This document shows, piece after piece, positions 27,208-35,460 of a stretch of 64,000 nt of DNA. The stretch covers positions 1-64,000 of the forward strand of contig UQDR01000005.1 of assembly GCA_900539835.1 (NCBI GenBank), written 5' to 3'. Source of the stretch: an uncultured Ruminococcus sp. GTDB taxonomy: Bacteria; Bacillota; Clostridia; Oscillospirales; Ruminococcaceae. Positions within the stretch are counted from its first letter, which is position 1; each line of letters starts with the position of its first letter. The notes beneath the pieces were generated by a model. It was not told the DNA's origin. It did no database searches and was given only the letters and a program-made list of their open reading frames with translations. The translations under genes and the position numbers were made by a program.

Positions 27208-28566
27208 TTAATCCAAAATATCTTCAATTTCAGAAAATTGGTGTTCCTTTGAAATTACCACAACAGAATCGCCGATTTCTATAGAATCATTGCCGTTAGG
27301 AATAATAACATGTCTTTTCCTTATGATTGCGCAAATAAGAATGTCTCTTTTAAGCTTGACATCCTTCAGCGGAATTCCGACTAAATCAGGAATCCTCGTT
27401 CCAACTCGGAATTCAATAGCCTCAACCTGATTTCCAACTAAATGATAAAGCGATTCAATATTGCTTCCGGAAGTGTTTTTAAGTGAACGTACATAGCTTA
27501 AAATACTGCTGGTCGTCAGATACTTAGGTGAAATCAAACAGTCCAGTCCAAGCTCAGCCGCAAGATCGCTGTAATTATCTCTGTTTATCTTTACTATGAC
27601 CTTTGCGTTTGATGATTTTTTTGCAAACATAGATATGAGAATGTTTTCTTCATCAATTCCGGTAAGTGCCACAAAAGAGTCAGCCTCAGCAATTCCCTCT
27701 TCCATAAGAAGCTCCTGATCCGTGCCGTCACCGTTGATTATTGAAGCCTTCGGAAGCTTTTCAGCAAGCTCCTTGCAGCGTTCAAGGTTTTTCTCAACTA
27801 TTTTGACCTTCATACCTACGTTTATTAGCAAAGACGCAAGATAATAACATACCCTTCCTCCGCCTATTATCATTACCGTTTTTACCTTATTGATAAACAT
27901 TCCTATTTGCATGAAAAACTTTTCAAGATCATTGTGAGATGCAGCAATATTTATCCTGTCACCCGAACGAAGTATAAAATCTCCGCCTGGAATCAAAATG
28001 TTTGAATTTCTCTGAACAGCGCATATAAGAAATTTTATTTTATGCCTCTTATAAATTTCAGCTAAACTCATTCCACAGATCGGTGAATTGTCAGAAAGCT
28101 TGTGCTCTACAAGCTCAACCTTTCCCTTTTCAAAAACCTCAACCTTTGCCGCAGCAGGAAAAATAAGAATTCTTGAAATCTCCTCAGCTGCGATCCACTC
28201 AGGATTTATAACCATAGAAAGCCCCAAATCATCTCTGATCAAATCCATCTGTCTGAAATATTCAGGATTTCTGACTCTCGATATAGTCTTTTGTGCACCA
28301 AGCTTTTTCGCTACCAGACAGCATAATATATTAAGCTCATCATGTGCAGTACATGCAATAACAAGACCCGCCTTGTCTGCTCCAGCTTCCTTTTGCGTAT
28401 CAACCGTAGCACCGTTTCCCTCTATGCACATTATATCCTGTGTATATTGAGTTTTTTTCAGAGCTTCAGCCTTGTTGTCAATAACGGTTACATCATGACC
28501 TTCTCTTGCAAGAAGCGAAGAAAGACTGCTTCCCACTTTACCATTTCCGATAATTACAACCTTCAT
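27208..28566 (-). CDS. trkA: Trk system potassium transporter regulatory subunit TrkA
   Basis: A 452-residue cytosolic gating protein with two RCK units, each an N-terminal NAD-binding domain plus a TrkA-C domain. The first Rossmann motif is GNGKVGSSLSSLLAREGHDV (7-26); the second is GGGRVCYYLASLL (near 233). TrkA-C segments end each half. The second site's GGGRVC keeps the glycine pattern. It gates TrkH by nucleotide binding and is transcribed first in the operon. Confidence 0.94.
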   Translation of the reverse strand: MKVVIIGNGKVGSSLSSLLAREGHDVTVIDNKAEALKKTQYTQDIMCIEGNGATVDTQKEAGADKAGLVIACTAHDELNILCCLVAKKLGAQKTISRVRNPEYFRQMDLIRDDLGLSMVINPEWIAAEEISRILIFPAAAKVEVFEKGKVELVEHKLSDNSPICGMSLAEIYKRHKIKFLICAVQRNSNILIPGGDFILRSGDRINIAASHNDLEKFFMQIGMFINKVKTVMIIGGGRVCYYLASLLINVGMKVKIVEKNLERCKELAEKLPKASIINGDGTDQELLMEEGIAEADSFVALTGIDEENILISMFAKKSSNAKVIVKINRDNYSDLAAELGLDCLISPKYLTTSSILSYVRSLKNTSGSNIESLYHLVGNQVEAIEFRVGTRIPDLVGIPLKDVKLKRDILICAIIRKRHVIIPNGNDSIEIGDSVVVISKEHQFSEIEDILD

Positions 28567-28620
28567 ATTTCACCATCTCACAAAACCTATAATTTACATC
28601 CATAACACACATTTAGCAAT

Positions 28621-28649
28621 ATTATATCATTCAATGTCGTAAAAGTCAA
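28621..28649 (-). promoter_or_regulatory. sigma-A promoter of trkA-trkH
   Basis: On the minus strand TTGACT (28649-28644), a 17-nt spacer and perfect TATAAT (28626-28621), about 55 nt before the trkA ATG. I saw no ydaO/c-di-AMP riboswitch-like leader in this short gap. Confidence 0.7.
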
Positions 28650-28708
28650 TATTTCCACATGAAGCAAAAACACTTAATTTTAATAAAGCTTAAAACGGAA
28701 AAATATAG

Positions 28709-29770
28709 TTACTTATAATCTATCCTCTCAAAAATATACCCCTCATCTTCAAGAAGACTTATGATGCCCGTTTCACCAGTAAAGTGAGCAGCTCCCACAA
28801 CATAAAATACATTTTTACCTTCATCAAGAAGCTTCTTAACAGCCGAAGCCATTGTCTTATTGCGATTGTTATACATATCGTCACAATATTGATTATAAAT
28901 CTTTATATCCTCTTCTGTCATGTCACCATAATCAACATCATTACTGATTCCATCAATTTTTTCAATATCACCTGTTCTCCATGCCTCATATAAGTCATTA
29001 AGTGACTGGATCTGACTTGCTTTTGTCTCTCCCTCAAGAGCCCTGAACATAAGGTCATAGGTCTCATCAGACATGTTGGTAAGCAAGTCCTCCTGAAAAT
29101 CATAGCTTTCAACTTCAAAAATCTCCTTACCAACACTGTGAGCACGTTTAAGAAGCCATGCGTCTATTCCCAGCTCAGCATTTAATCCGGAATTCATCAG
29201 AATAAAGGATTCATAAGTGTTCTGTAAAAACCATGGCTTATATTTTATAAAAGAATCCAGTGAAACATTAAATTCTGCAAAACGTTCTGATAAAATTTCA
29301 TACGCCTCCTGGGATATGTGATTTAATGCGTTGTCCTTTCCGGAATAAACAGCAGACTTCAATAAAGCAAGCTGACTTATCATGTTATTACTTTCTGTGA
29401 TATCACATTCTACCGCAAGAATATCAGCATTATCAAAAGCGTTTGTAATTTTCTCAGGAAGCGGATAATCCGCATCTGTAAGTGCATGCATAGACCCCAA
29501 GCAAACCATTGTATTTCCCTCAGGAGATGTTACAAGCCACATAGCAGGTGTAATATCTGAAGGCACTTCATTCTGTGAATCATCCAAAGAACCGTCAGCG
29601 TCAGCTCCGCTCATCACATCAGAATCATCAGTCCCTGACACAGCTTGTCCCGTTATCTCAGTTGTTTCCTTTTGAGAACTGTCAATTTCATCTGAATTTC
29701 CGCAGGATGAAAAAATTCCTGCACACAAGGCCAATGATACTGCCGAGGCAATTATTTTAAGTTTTTTCAT
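28709..29770 (-). CDS. TraB/GumN family lipoprotein
   Basis: A 353-residue secreted lipoprotein. The signal peptide runs from MKK through a hydrophobic core to the lipobox FSSC (Cys22), followed by a Ser/Asp-rich linker to about residue 75. The TraB/GumN (Tiki-like) domain follows: LVTSPEGNTMVCLGSMHALT (near 78-97), AVECDITE, and the C-terminal FYVVGAAHFTGETGIISLLE. Family members are predicted metal-dependent proteases or related hydrolases; function here is unknown. Its leader carries a 9-bp-arm palindrome (29788-29814). GGAG is 7 nt before the ATG. Confidence 0.88.
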   Translation of the reverse strand: MKKLKIIASAVSLALCAGIFSSCGNSDEIDSSQKETTEITGQAVSGTDDSDVMSGADADGSLDDSQNEVPSDITPAMWLVTSPEGNTMVCLGSMHALTDADYPLPEKITNAFDNADILAVECDITESNNMISQLALLKSAVYSGKDNALNHISQEAYEILSERFAEFNVSLDSFIKYKPWFLQNTYESFILMNSGLNAELGIDAWLLKRAHSVGKEIFEVESYDFQEDLLTNMSDETYDLMFRALEGETKASQIQSLNDLYEAWRTGDIEKIDGISNDVDYGDMTEEDIKIYNQYCDDMYNNRNKTMASAVKKLLDEGKNVFYVVGAAHFTGETGIISLLEDEGYIFERIDYK

Positions 29771-29961
29771 TTTATAACTCCATTCCTGTTATTATCAATT
29801 TTACAGATAATAACATGTTTATTCTTTTATTACAATGCAAGTGACATGTCCTGATAATAGAGCTGCCCCTGATTCAAATAAGGGCTTGTCCGTTTTCAAT
29901 GCGGCAAGGTCAGCTTCAGTTAACGTTTTTAGAAGGATATTGTACTTCTGCTAAAAACATA

Positions 29962-30153
29962 ATGTACCCCGCCGCCCATAGTGACGGGGTACATCTTGCC
30001 AAAGTTCAATAAGTGGCATTGCCCCGTCATTCAACATAACAACAATGCCAAACCTTTGATTTGGCATAAGCGTTAGCCCCTTAGAGTTTCAGTTATGGAT
30101 TGTTCCCCAACTGAAATTCTAATATGTCCCCCACCTATAGAGGTGGGGGACAT
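29962..30153. repeat. Palindrome-rich, gene-free element (possible mobile-element remnant or structured RNA)
   Basis: Within the 398-bp gap between the TraB-like gene and udp. It is bounded by two similar hairpins: ATGTACCCCG...CGGGGTACAT (29962-29994) and a perfect 12-bp-arm palindrome ATGTCCCCCACC...GGTGGGGGACAT (30124-30153). Between them are GGCATTG/CAATGCC (30015/30043), GCCAAA/TTTGGC (30047/30060) and a 12-bp stem with one wobble (30083-30094 with 30109-30120). GC is clearly above the surrounding intergenic DNA. No convincing ORF. IS200/IS605-type ends and small MITE-like elements look like this, but I cannot name a family. Confidence 0.45.
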
Positions 30154-30168
30154 AAAGCCGTGTTATAA

Positions 30169-30963
30169 TTAAAAATTATCCCTGTCTTCCTTGATCAGAA
30201 TCCTTATAGCGTCAACTGCACACCTTATTGCCCTTGATGAATCATCAGTTATATTATCAGGCAAGCCTGCCTTTGACCGCTCAACATTCCAAAGTGCCGT
30301 CAAAACTCCCCCGCACCTCGCTCTTCTGGCAATTCCAACAGCAAAAATTGCCGCACATTCCATTTCAGAGGTTAAACATCCGCATTCCAAATAACTTTTC
30401 CAACGAGAATTAATATTTTCTTTTACAGGTGAATTCTCAGGCTCAACCTCTCCGTAAAAGCTGTCCTTTGAATGAACAACGCCTATGTGATATCTGTTAC
30501 CGATTTCATTGGTCGAAGTGAATTCCGCCGCTCTCTTCAAAGCATCAACTACTAAAAAATCAGCAACCGCAGGATAATCAACAGGAAGATATTCTGCTGT
30601 TGTTCCCTCTCCCCTCACTGCCGCTGAGGCAATAACCAAATCACCCCCACTGACCTTTAAATCCATTCCGCCGCTTGTTCCAATACGAATAAATGTGTCA
30701 GCGCCGCATTTTATCAGCTCTTCCACAGCTATTGCCGCTGACGGTCCGCCTATTCCGGTGGAACAAACCGTAACCTTTTCTCCTTCAAGCGTTCCCGTGT
30801 AAACATTATATTCCCTGTTCTGAGCTACCTGAACCGCATCGTCAAGCATCTGCGCAATTTTAGGAACCCGATTCGGGTCGCCCGGCAGAATTACATATCT
30901 GCCCACATCTTCAGGAAGCGTCCTGATGTGAAATTGCCGCTCGCCGTCCATTATACTTGCCAT
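30169..30963 (-). CDS. udp: Uridine phosphorylase-like nucleoside phosphorylase
   Basis: A 264-residue NP-I family phosphorylase from the ATG at 30963. That start is chosen because GGAG is 8 nt upstream; the longest frame adds nine residues. It carries LPGDPNRVPKIA (near 24-35), RIGTSGGM (near 89-96, phosphate/ribose site), SKDSFYGEVEPEN (near 164) and EMECAAIFAVG (near 200). It cleaves a pyrimidine or purine nucleoside with phosphate, in salvage. Uridine is the best guess from the FYGE region, but purine substrates cannot be excluded. Confidence 0.88.
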   Translation of the reverse strand: MASIMDGERQFHIRTLPEDVGRYVILPGDPNRVPKIAQMLDDAVQVAQNREYNVYTGTLEGEKVTVCSTGIGGPSAAIAVEELIKCGADTFIRIGTSGGMDLKVSGGDLVIASAAVRGEGTTAEYLPVDYPAVADFLVVDALKRAAEFTSTNEIGNRYHIGVVHSKDSFYGEVEPENSPVKENINSRWKSYLECGCLTSEMECAAIFAVGIARRARCGGVLTALWNVERSKAGLPDNITDDSSRAIRCAVDAIRILIKEDRDNF

Positions 30964-31070
30964 AAAATCATCTCCAATTTTGTTGTGCAATATATATAAT
31001 TTTCTCTATGTTAATTTATGCACATATCCAAACTTTGTTCATATTTCATTCAAAGTTGCACGTTTGCGTG

Positions 31071-31093
31071 CAAAAAAGCCTTAAATAAGGCTA
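31071..31093 (-). terminator. Terminator after the LRR surface-protein gene
   Basis: AGCCTTA/TAAGGCT with a 2-nt-plus loop, followed on the minus strand by TTTTTTG. It separates the LRR gene from udp. Confidence 0.7.
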
Positions 31094-31184
31094 TTAGTGA
31101 GAGGACTTTTAAATTTATAGTGCAAAATGATGAATTAAATCATCTGTTTTATGCTTGCAGGTGTAATCAAAAAATTATGATTTA

Positions 31185-32273
31185 TTAAATTATAATTTCC
31201 CTGATTATGCTGCCTTCTAAGCAATCTAATGAAAATTCAGCTGAAATTTCATCTCCCACTTCATTAATTTCAACGGCAGGTGTGAGAATGAAGCATTTTC
31301 CCGCCTGTGCCTTGACCGTCTTTCCGTTTGCAATTATAGAGTGATAAGCAGCCTTTGCTTTCAAAACAAATTCTTCTGTGTTAGCAGTGATCTTTATATT
31401 TGCACAGCCTGCATCCTGAATGTCTTCAATAGAAATTTCAGCAATAAATCTGACTGCGGAATTATCAAGCTTTTTCTGATAATATACCTTTCCTTCAAGC
31501 TGTGAATCCTTTATAAGCTCATACTTAAGGTTGTTATCTTTAGCATATTGCTCAGCTGCTGTACCCTCATAACATCTGATAGTCAGATCAGCACATCTAT
31601 TAAATGCATTTTTTCCAATGTCATTAACGCTTGCCGGTATTATCACACTGGTTAAATTTGTGCAGCCCTGGAATGCTACTCTTTCAATTTTTGTTACATT
31701 TTCAGGTATTGTTACTTCAGTCAGACTACTGCAGTTTTGAAAAGCGCCATAGCATATAGTATCGATATTTTCATGAATAACTACATTTTTAAGATTTGAG
31801 CAAAATTGAAATGTCTGATCCTTTATGTATGTAAGATTTTTCGATAACGTTACAGTTTCAAGATTTGTACAGCGATTAAAAACATTATCGCTCATTTTTA
31901 TAACACTGTCCGGAATAACTATCTCAGTCAAGCCCGTGCATTCTGAAAAAGCAAAATAATCAATGAAATTTACACTGTCAGGAATTGTGATATCCTTGAT
32001 ACTTTTGCATGACTTAAATGAAAAAGGACCTAAGCATGATACGCTTTTTCCGTCAATAACATCTGGAATTGCAACAGTTTCATCTGAACCAGTATATTTA
32101 GTAATACTAACAGTTCCGTCATCAAGAACCTTATAGGTATAATCCCCCATAGTTTCTGCATTTGCAATTACAGAAATATTCTCACCGCTTTCAAAAAGCT
32201 CTGCGTCAAATAAAGCGCTGCCTCCTATAACCATGGCAAAAGCCATTATTCCTGCTGTCAATTTTCTTAACAT
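31185..32273 (-). CDS. BspA-type leucine-rich repeat surface/secreted protein
   Basis: A 362-residue exported protein. It has an N-terminal signal peptide (MLRKLTAGIMAFAMVIGGSA, likely cut near ANA at residues 37-39). About six to seven LRR_5 repeats of roughly 23 residues follow from residue 75 to 235, with phases such as LTEIVIPDSV, LKNVVIHENI and LTEVTIPENV. The repeats end in CYEGTAAEQYAKDN. The last 100 residues are an unrecognised beta-rich domain. No LPXTG or dockerin is seen. BspA-like proteins bind host or substrate surfaces; the target is unknown. AGGAGG precedes the ATG. Confidence 0.88.
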   Translation of the reverse strand: MLRKLTAGIMAFAMVIGGSALFDAELFESGENISVIANAETMGDYTYKVLDDGTVSITKYTGSDETVAIPDVIDGKSVSCLGPFSFKSCKSIKDITIPDSVNFIDYFAFSECTGLTEIVIPDSVIKMSDNVFNRCTNLETVTLSKNLTYIKDQTFQFCSNLKNVVIHENIDTICYGAFQNCSSLTEVTIPENVTKIERVAFQGCTNLTSVIIPASVNDIGKNAFNRCADLTIRCYEGTAAEQYAKDNNLKYELIKDSQLEGKVYYQKKLDNSAVRFIAEISIEDIQDAGCANIKITANTEEFVLKAKAAYHSIIANGKTVKAQAGKCFILTPAVEINEVGDEISAEFSLDCLEGSIIREIII

Positions 32274-32385
32274 TGATCTTCCTCCTTATTTATCAAACAT
32301 TGTACATTTTATCATATATAAATTAGTTTGTATATAAAAATGTCTATAATTAATTTATTTCCTGAGATTTTTTCACACTTAATTC

Positions 32386-32427
32386 ATATAAAAACCGGTT
32401 ATGCAATTAGTTAAATTGAATAACCGG
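32386..32427 (-). terminator. Terminator after uvrA
   Basis: CCGGTTAT/ATAACCGG stem followed on the minus strand by TTTTTATAT, about 25 nt past the uvrA stop. Confidence 0.75.
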
Positions 32428-32450
32428 CAATATAAATATTTAATTTTCTG

Positions 32451-35273
32451 TTACAGCATCTTTTTAAGATATTTTCCTGTATACGACTTGCTGCATTTCA
32501 CAACCTCTTCAGGAGTTCCGCAAATAACAACCTCACCGCCTCGCTGTCCTCCCTCAGGACCTAAATCTATGATATGATCCGCTGTCTTTATAACATCAAG
32601 ATTATGCTCTATTACAAGAACAGTGTTTCCTCCGTCCGCCAGCTTCTGCAATACATCAATCAGCTTGTGTACGTCAGCAGTATGAAGACCCGTCGTCGGC
32701 TCATCAAGAATATAAATTGTACGTCCTGTTGAGCGCTTTGAAAGCTCTGTGGCAAGCTTAACTCGCTGAGCTTCTCCGCCTGAAAGCGTAGTAGCCGGCT
32801 GACCGATTTTAATATATCCCAATCCAACCTCATATAAAGTTTCAAGCTTTCTTCTGATCTTAGGAATATTGCTGAAAAACTCCACGCCCTCTTCAACAGT
32901 CATTTCCAAAACGTCATAAATAGATTTGCCTTTATATTTAACTTCAAGAGTTTCTCGATTATATCTTCTGCCCTTGCATACCTCACAGGGCACATAAACA
33001 TCGGGCAAAAAGTGCATTTCTATTTTGAGGATTCCGTCCCCCTCGCATGCCTCGCATCTTCCTCCACGCACATTAAACGAAAATCTTCCGGAATTATAGC
33101 CCTTCATTTTTGCATCGTTTGTTGAAGCAAACAAATCCCGAATATCTGTGAAAACTCCTGTGTAAGTGGCAGGATTAGACCTGGGTGTTCTTCCGATAGG
33201 CGACTGATCAATATCAATCACCTTATCAAGATGCTCAATGCCCTTTATTTCTTTAAAATCCCCTGAACGGATTCTTGCCCTGTTCAGCTTTCCTGCCAAG
33301 TCCTTATAGATAATTTCATTGACAAGCGACGACTTTCCGCTTCCTGAAACACCTGTCACGCATGTAAAAGTACCAAGAGGAATTTTAACGGTAATATTTT
33401 TCAGGTTGTTTTGTTTTGCGCCCACAACTGTCAGAAATTCACCGTTGCCTTTACGTCTTTTCTCCGGAATTTCAATTTTTTTCTTTCCGCTGAGATACTG
33501 TCCTGTAATGGAATTTTTGCAGGCTTTAATCTCATCTATTGTTCCTGAGCAAACTATCTCACCTCCATGAACGCCTGCTCCCGGACCCACATCAACTATA
33601 TAGTCAGCATTGTTCATAGTGTCCTCGTCATGCTCTACAACTATCAGGGTATTTCCCAAATCACGAAGCCTTTTCAATGTAGCGATAAGCTTGTCGTTAT
33701 CACGCTGATGAAGTCCTATGGACGGCTCGTCAAGAATATAAAGCACGCCCATAAGAGATGAACCAATCTGTGTAGCAAGTCTGATCCGCTGGCTTTCGCC
33801 CCCTGACAAAGTTCCGCTTGAACGAGAAAGTGTAAGATACTCCAGACCAACACTCTGCAAAAACCCCAGTCGTTCTTTTATTTCTTTGATAATTCTTTCG
33901 CCAATCAGCTTTTCACGATTTGTAAGCTCAAGTTTTTCAAAGAAACCTAAAGAATCAGTTACCGATAAATGGGTAAGCTCGCTTATATTAAGTCCGCCCA
34001 CAGTTACCGAAAGGCTTTCCTTTTTAAGACGTTCACCCTTGCAGGCAGGACATTTTTCATCACTCATATAAGCCTCAATATCGGCTTTGGAATAAACACT
34101 TGTGGTTTCTGCATAACGGCGTTCAAGGTTATTTATTACGCCCTCAAACTCGCCCACATACTGAGATTTAAAACCGCCCATATCCCTTGAAAGCTTCAGC
34201 TTTTGTCCCTGTGTTCCATAAAGGAAAATGTCGATAGCGTCCGGGTCAAGATTCTTCACCGGTTCGTCCAAAGAAATACCGTAAGTATCTGAAATCGCAT
34301 TATAATACATCATAGCAATAGAACCGTCGTCAAGACTGTTCCATCCGCTTGCCTTAATTGCTCCCTGTCGAATTGACAAATCCTTATTAGGAATAATAAG
34401 CTCGGCGTCAATTTTCTTAAAAACTCCCAGTCCCGTACACTTTTCACATGCACCAAAGGGGTTATTGAAAGAAAACATTCTCGGAGTTAATTCTTCTATA
34501 GAAATATTATGCTCAGGACAGGAATAGTTCTGAGAAAAATGGAGTTCCTCGCCGCCAATCACATCAACTGTAATCAGTCCGCCTGTAAGCGATGACACTA
34601 TTTCAATACTGTCCGTTAATCTGGACTTAATATCAGGCTTTATAACAAGTCTGTCCACAACTATTTCAATGGTATGCTTTTTATTTTTTTCAAGCTTTAT
34701 CTCTTCTGACAAATCATAAATTATGCCGTCGATTCTCACACGGACATATCCTGACTTTCTCGCATGATCAAGTTCTTTTTTATATTCGCCTTTTCTTCCT
34801 CTGACGATAGGAGCCATAAGCTGAATTTTAGTGCCCTGCTCCAGTTCCATGATTTTGTCCACGACTTCGTCAATAGTCTGCTGACGTATTTCCTTGCCGC
34901 AGACCGGACAATGAGGAACACCTATTCTCGCATAAAGCAGACGGAGGTAGTCATATATTTCCGTAACCGTTCCCACTGTTGAACGGGGGTTCTTTGATGT
35001 AGTTTTCTGGTCTATGGAAATTGCAGGAGAAAGTCCTGTAATTGAATCCACATCCGGCTTTTCCATCTGACCTAAAAACTGTCTTGCATAGGATGACAGC
35101 GACTCCATATATCTTCTCTGTCCGTCGGCAAATATTGTATCGAAAGCAAGAGATGATTTACCTGAACCTGAAAGTCCCGTAAACACGATAAGCTTATCTC
35201 TGGGCAGTGTTAAATCAACGCTTTTCAGGTTATGTTCTCTTGCACCTTTTATTACTATTTCATTGCTTTGCAT
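32451..35273 (-). CDS. uvrA: Excinuclease ABC subunit UvrA
   Basis: Damage-recognition ATPase of nucleotide excision repair, 940 residues, normal length. Two ABC ATPase halves: Walker A GLSGSGKSSLAF (33-44) and GVSGSGKSSLVNE (near 642); signatures LSGGESQRIRLA and LSGGEAQRVKLA. Zinc modules include the one at CEACEGDGI...CEVCKGRRYN (near 740). It loads UvrB onto damaged DNA. It is downstream of uvrB with a 182-nt gap that holds a repeat; RBS AAAGGAG. Confidence 0.98.
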   Translation of the reverse strand: MQSNEIVIKGAREHNLKSVDLTLPRDKLIVFTGLSGSGKSSLAFDTIFADGQRRYMESLSSYARQFLGQMEKPDVDSITGLSPAISIDQKTTSKNPRSTVGTVTEIYDYLRLLYARIGVPHCPVCGKEIRQQTIDEVVDKIMELEQGTKIQLMAPIVRGRKGEYKKELDHARKSGYVRVRIDGIIYDLSEEIKLEKNKKHTIEIVVDRLVIKPDIKSRLTDSIEIVSSLTGGLITVDVIGGEELHFSQNYSCPEHNISIEELTPRMFSFNNPFGACEKCTGLGVFKKIDAELIIPNKDLSIRQGAIKASGWNSLDDGSIAMMYYNAISDTYGISLDEPVKNLDPDAIDIFLYGTQGQKLKLSRDMGGFKSQYVGEFEGVINNLERRYAETTSVYSKADIEAYMSDEKCPACKGERLKKESLSVTVGGLNISELTHLSVTDSLGFFEKLELTNREKLIGERIIKEIKERLGFLQSVGLEYLTLSRSSGTLSGGESQRIRLATQIGSSLMGVLYILDEPSIGLHQRDNDKLIATLKRLRDLGNTLIVVEHDEDTMNNADYIVDVGPGAGVHGGEIVCSGTIDEIKACKNSITGQYLSGKKKIEIPEKRRKGNGEFLTVVGAKQNNLKNITVKIPLGTFTCVTGVSGSGKSSLVNEIIYKDLAGKLNRARIRSGDFKEIKGIEHLDKVIDIDQSPIGRTPRSNPATYTGVFTDIRDLFASTNDAKMKGYNSGRFSFNVRGGRCEACEGDGILKIEMHFLPDVYVPCEVCKGRRYNRETLEVKYKGKSIYDVLEMTVEEGVEFFSNIPKIRRKLETLYEVGLGYIKIGQPATTLSGGEAQRVKLATELSKRSTGRTIYILDEPTTGLHTADVHKLIDVLQKLADGGNTVLVIEHNLDVIKTADHIIDLGPEGGQRGGEVVICGTPEEVVKCSKSYTGKYLKKML

Positions 35274-35338
35274 TTCTTTGCTCCTTTAAATTTATAGCTT
35301 ACTTTACAAACGAGTGAGGGCTACGCACCGAACGATTA

Positions 35339-35460
35339 CGTGATTTGCGCCGCCTGCGCTGAGGTAGAGATTCACCCCAATTTCACTAACCTGCAGCAGT
35401 GGGGTCGAAGCCTTGACTTTTTTGCAAACTGATATCGTGATTTGCGCCGTCTGCGCTAAG
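35339..35460. repeat. Two 25-bp direct repeats around the uvrB end
   Basis: CGTGATTTGCGCCGCCTGCG and following bases at 35339-35363 recur at 35436-35460 with two substitutions in 25 bp (CGCC versus CGTC, CTGAG versus CTAAG). The second copy contains the uvrB stop codon, so the repeat supplies the last bases of the gene. The 72 bp between copies has no ORF. Both are GC-rich against an AT-rich intergenic background. Confidence 0.7.

Noticed and set aside
29951..30067. A 38-codon minus-strand ORF beginning MPNQRFGIVVML with an AAGGGG-like ribosome site inside the palindrome cluster.
   Set aside because: It spans several hairpins, has no recognisable family and no neighbour on the same strand. 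More likely chance reading of a structured element.
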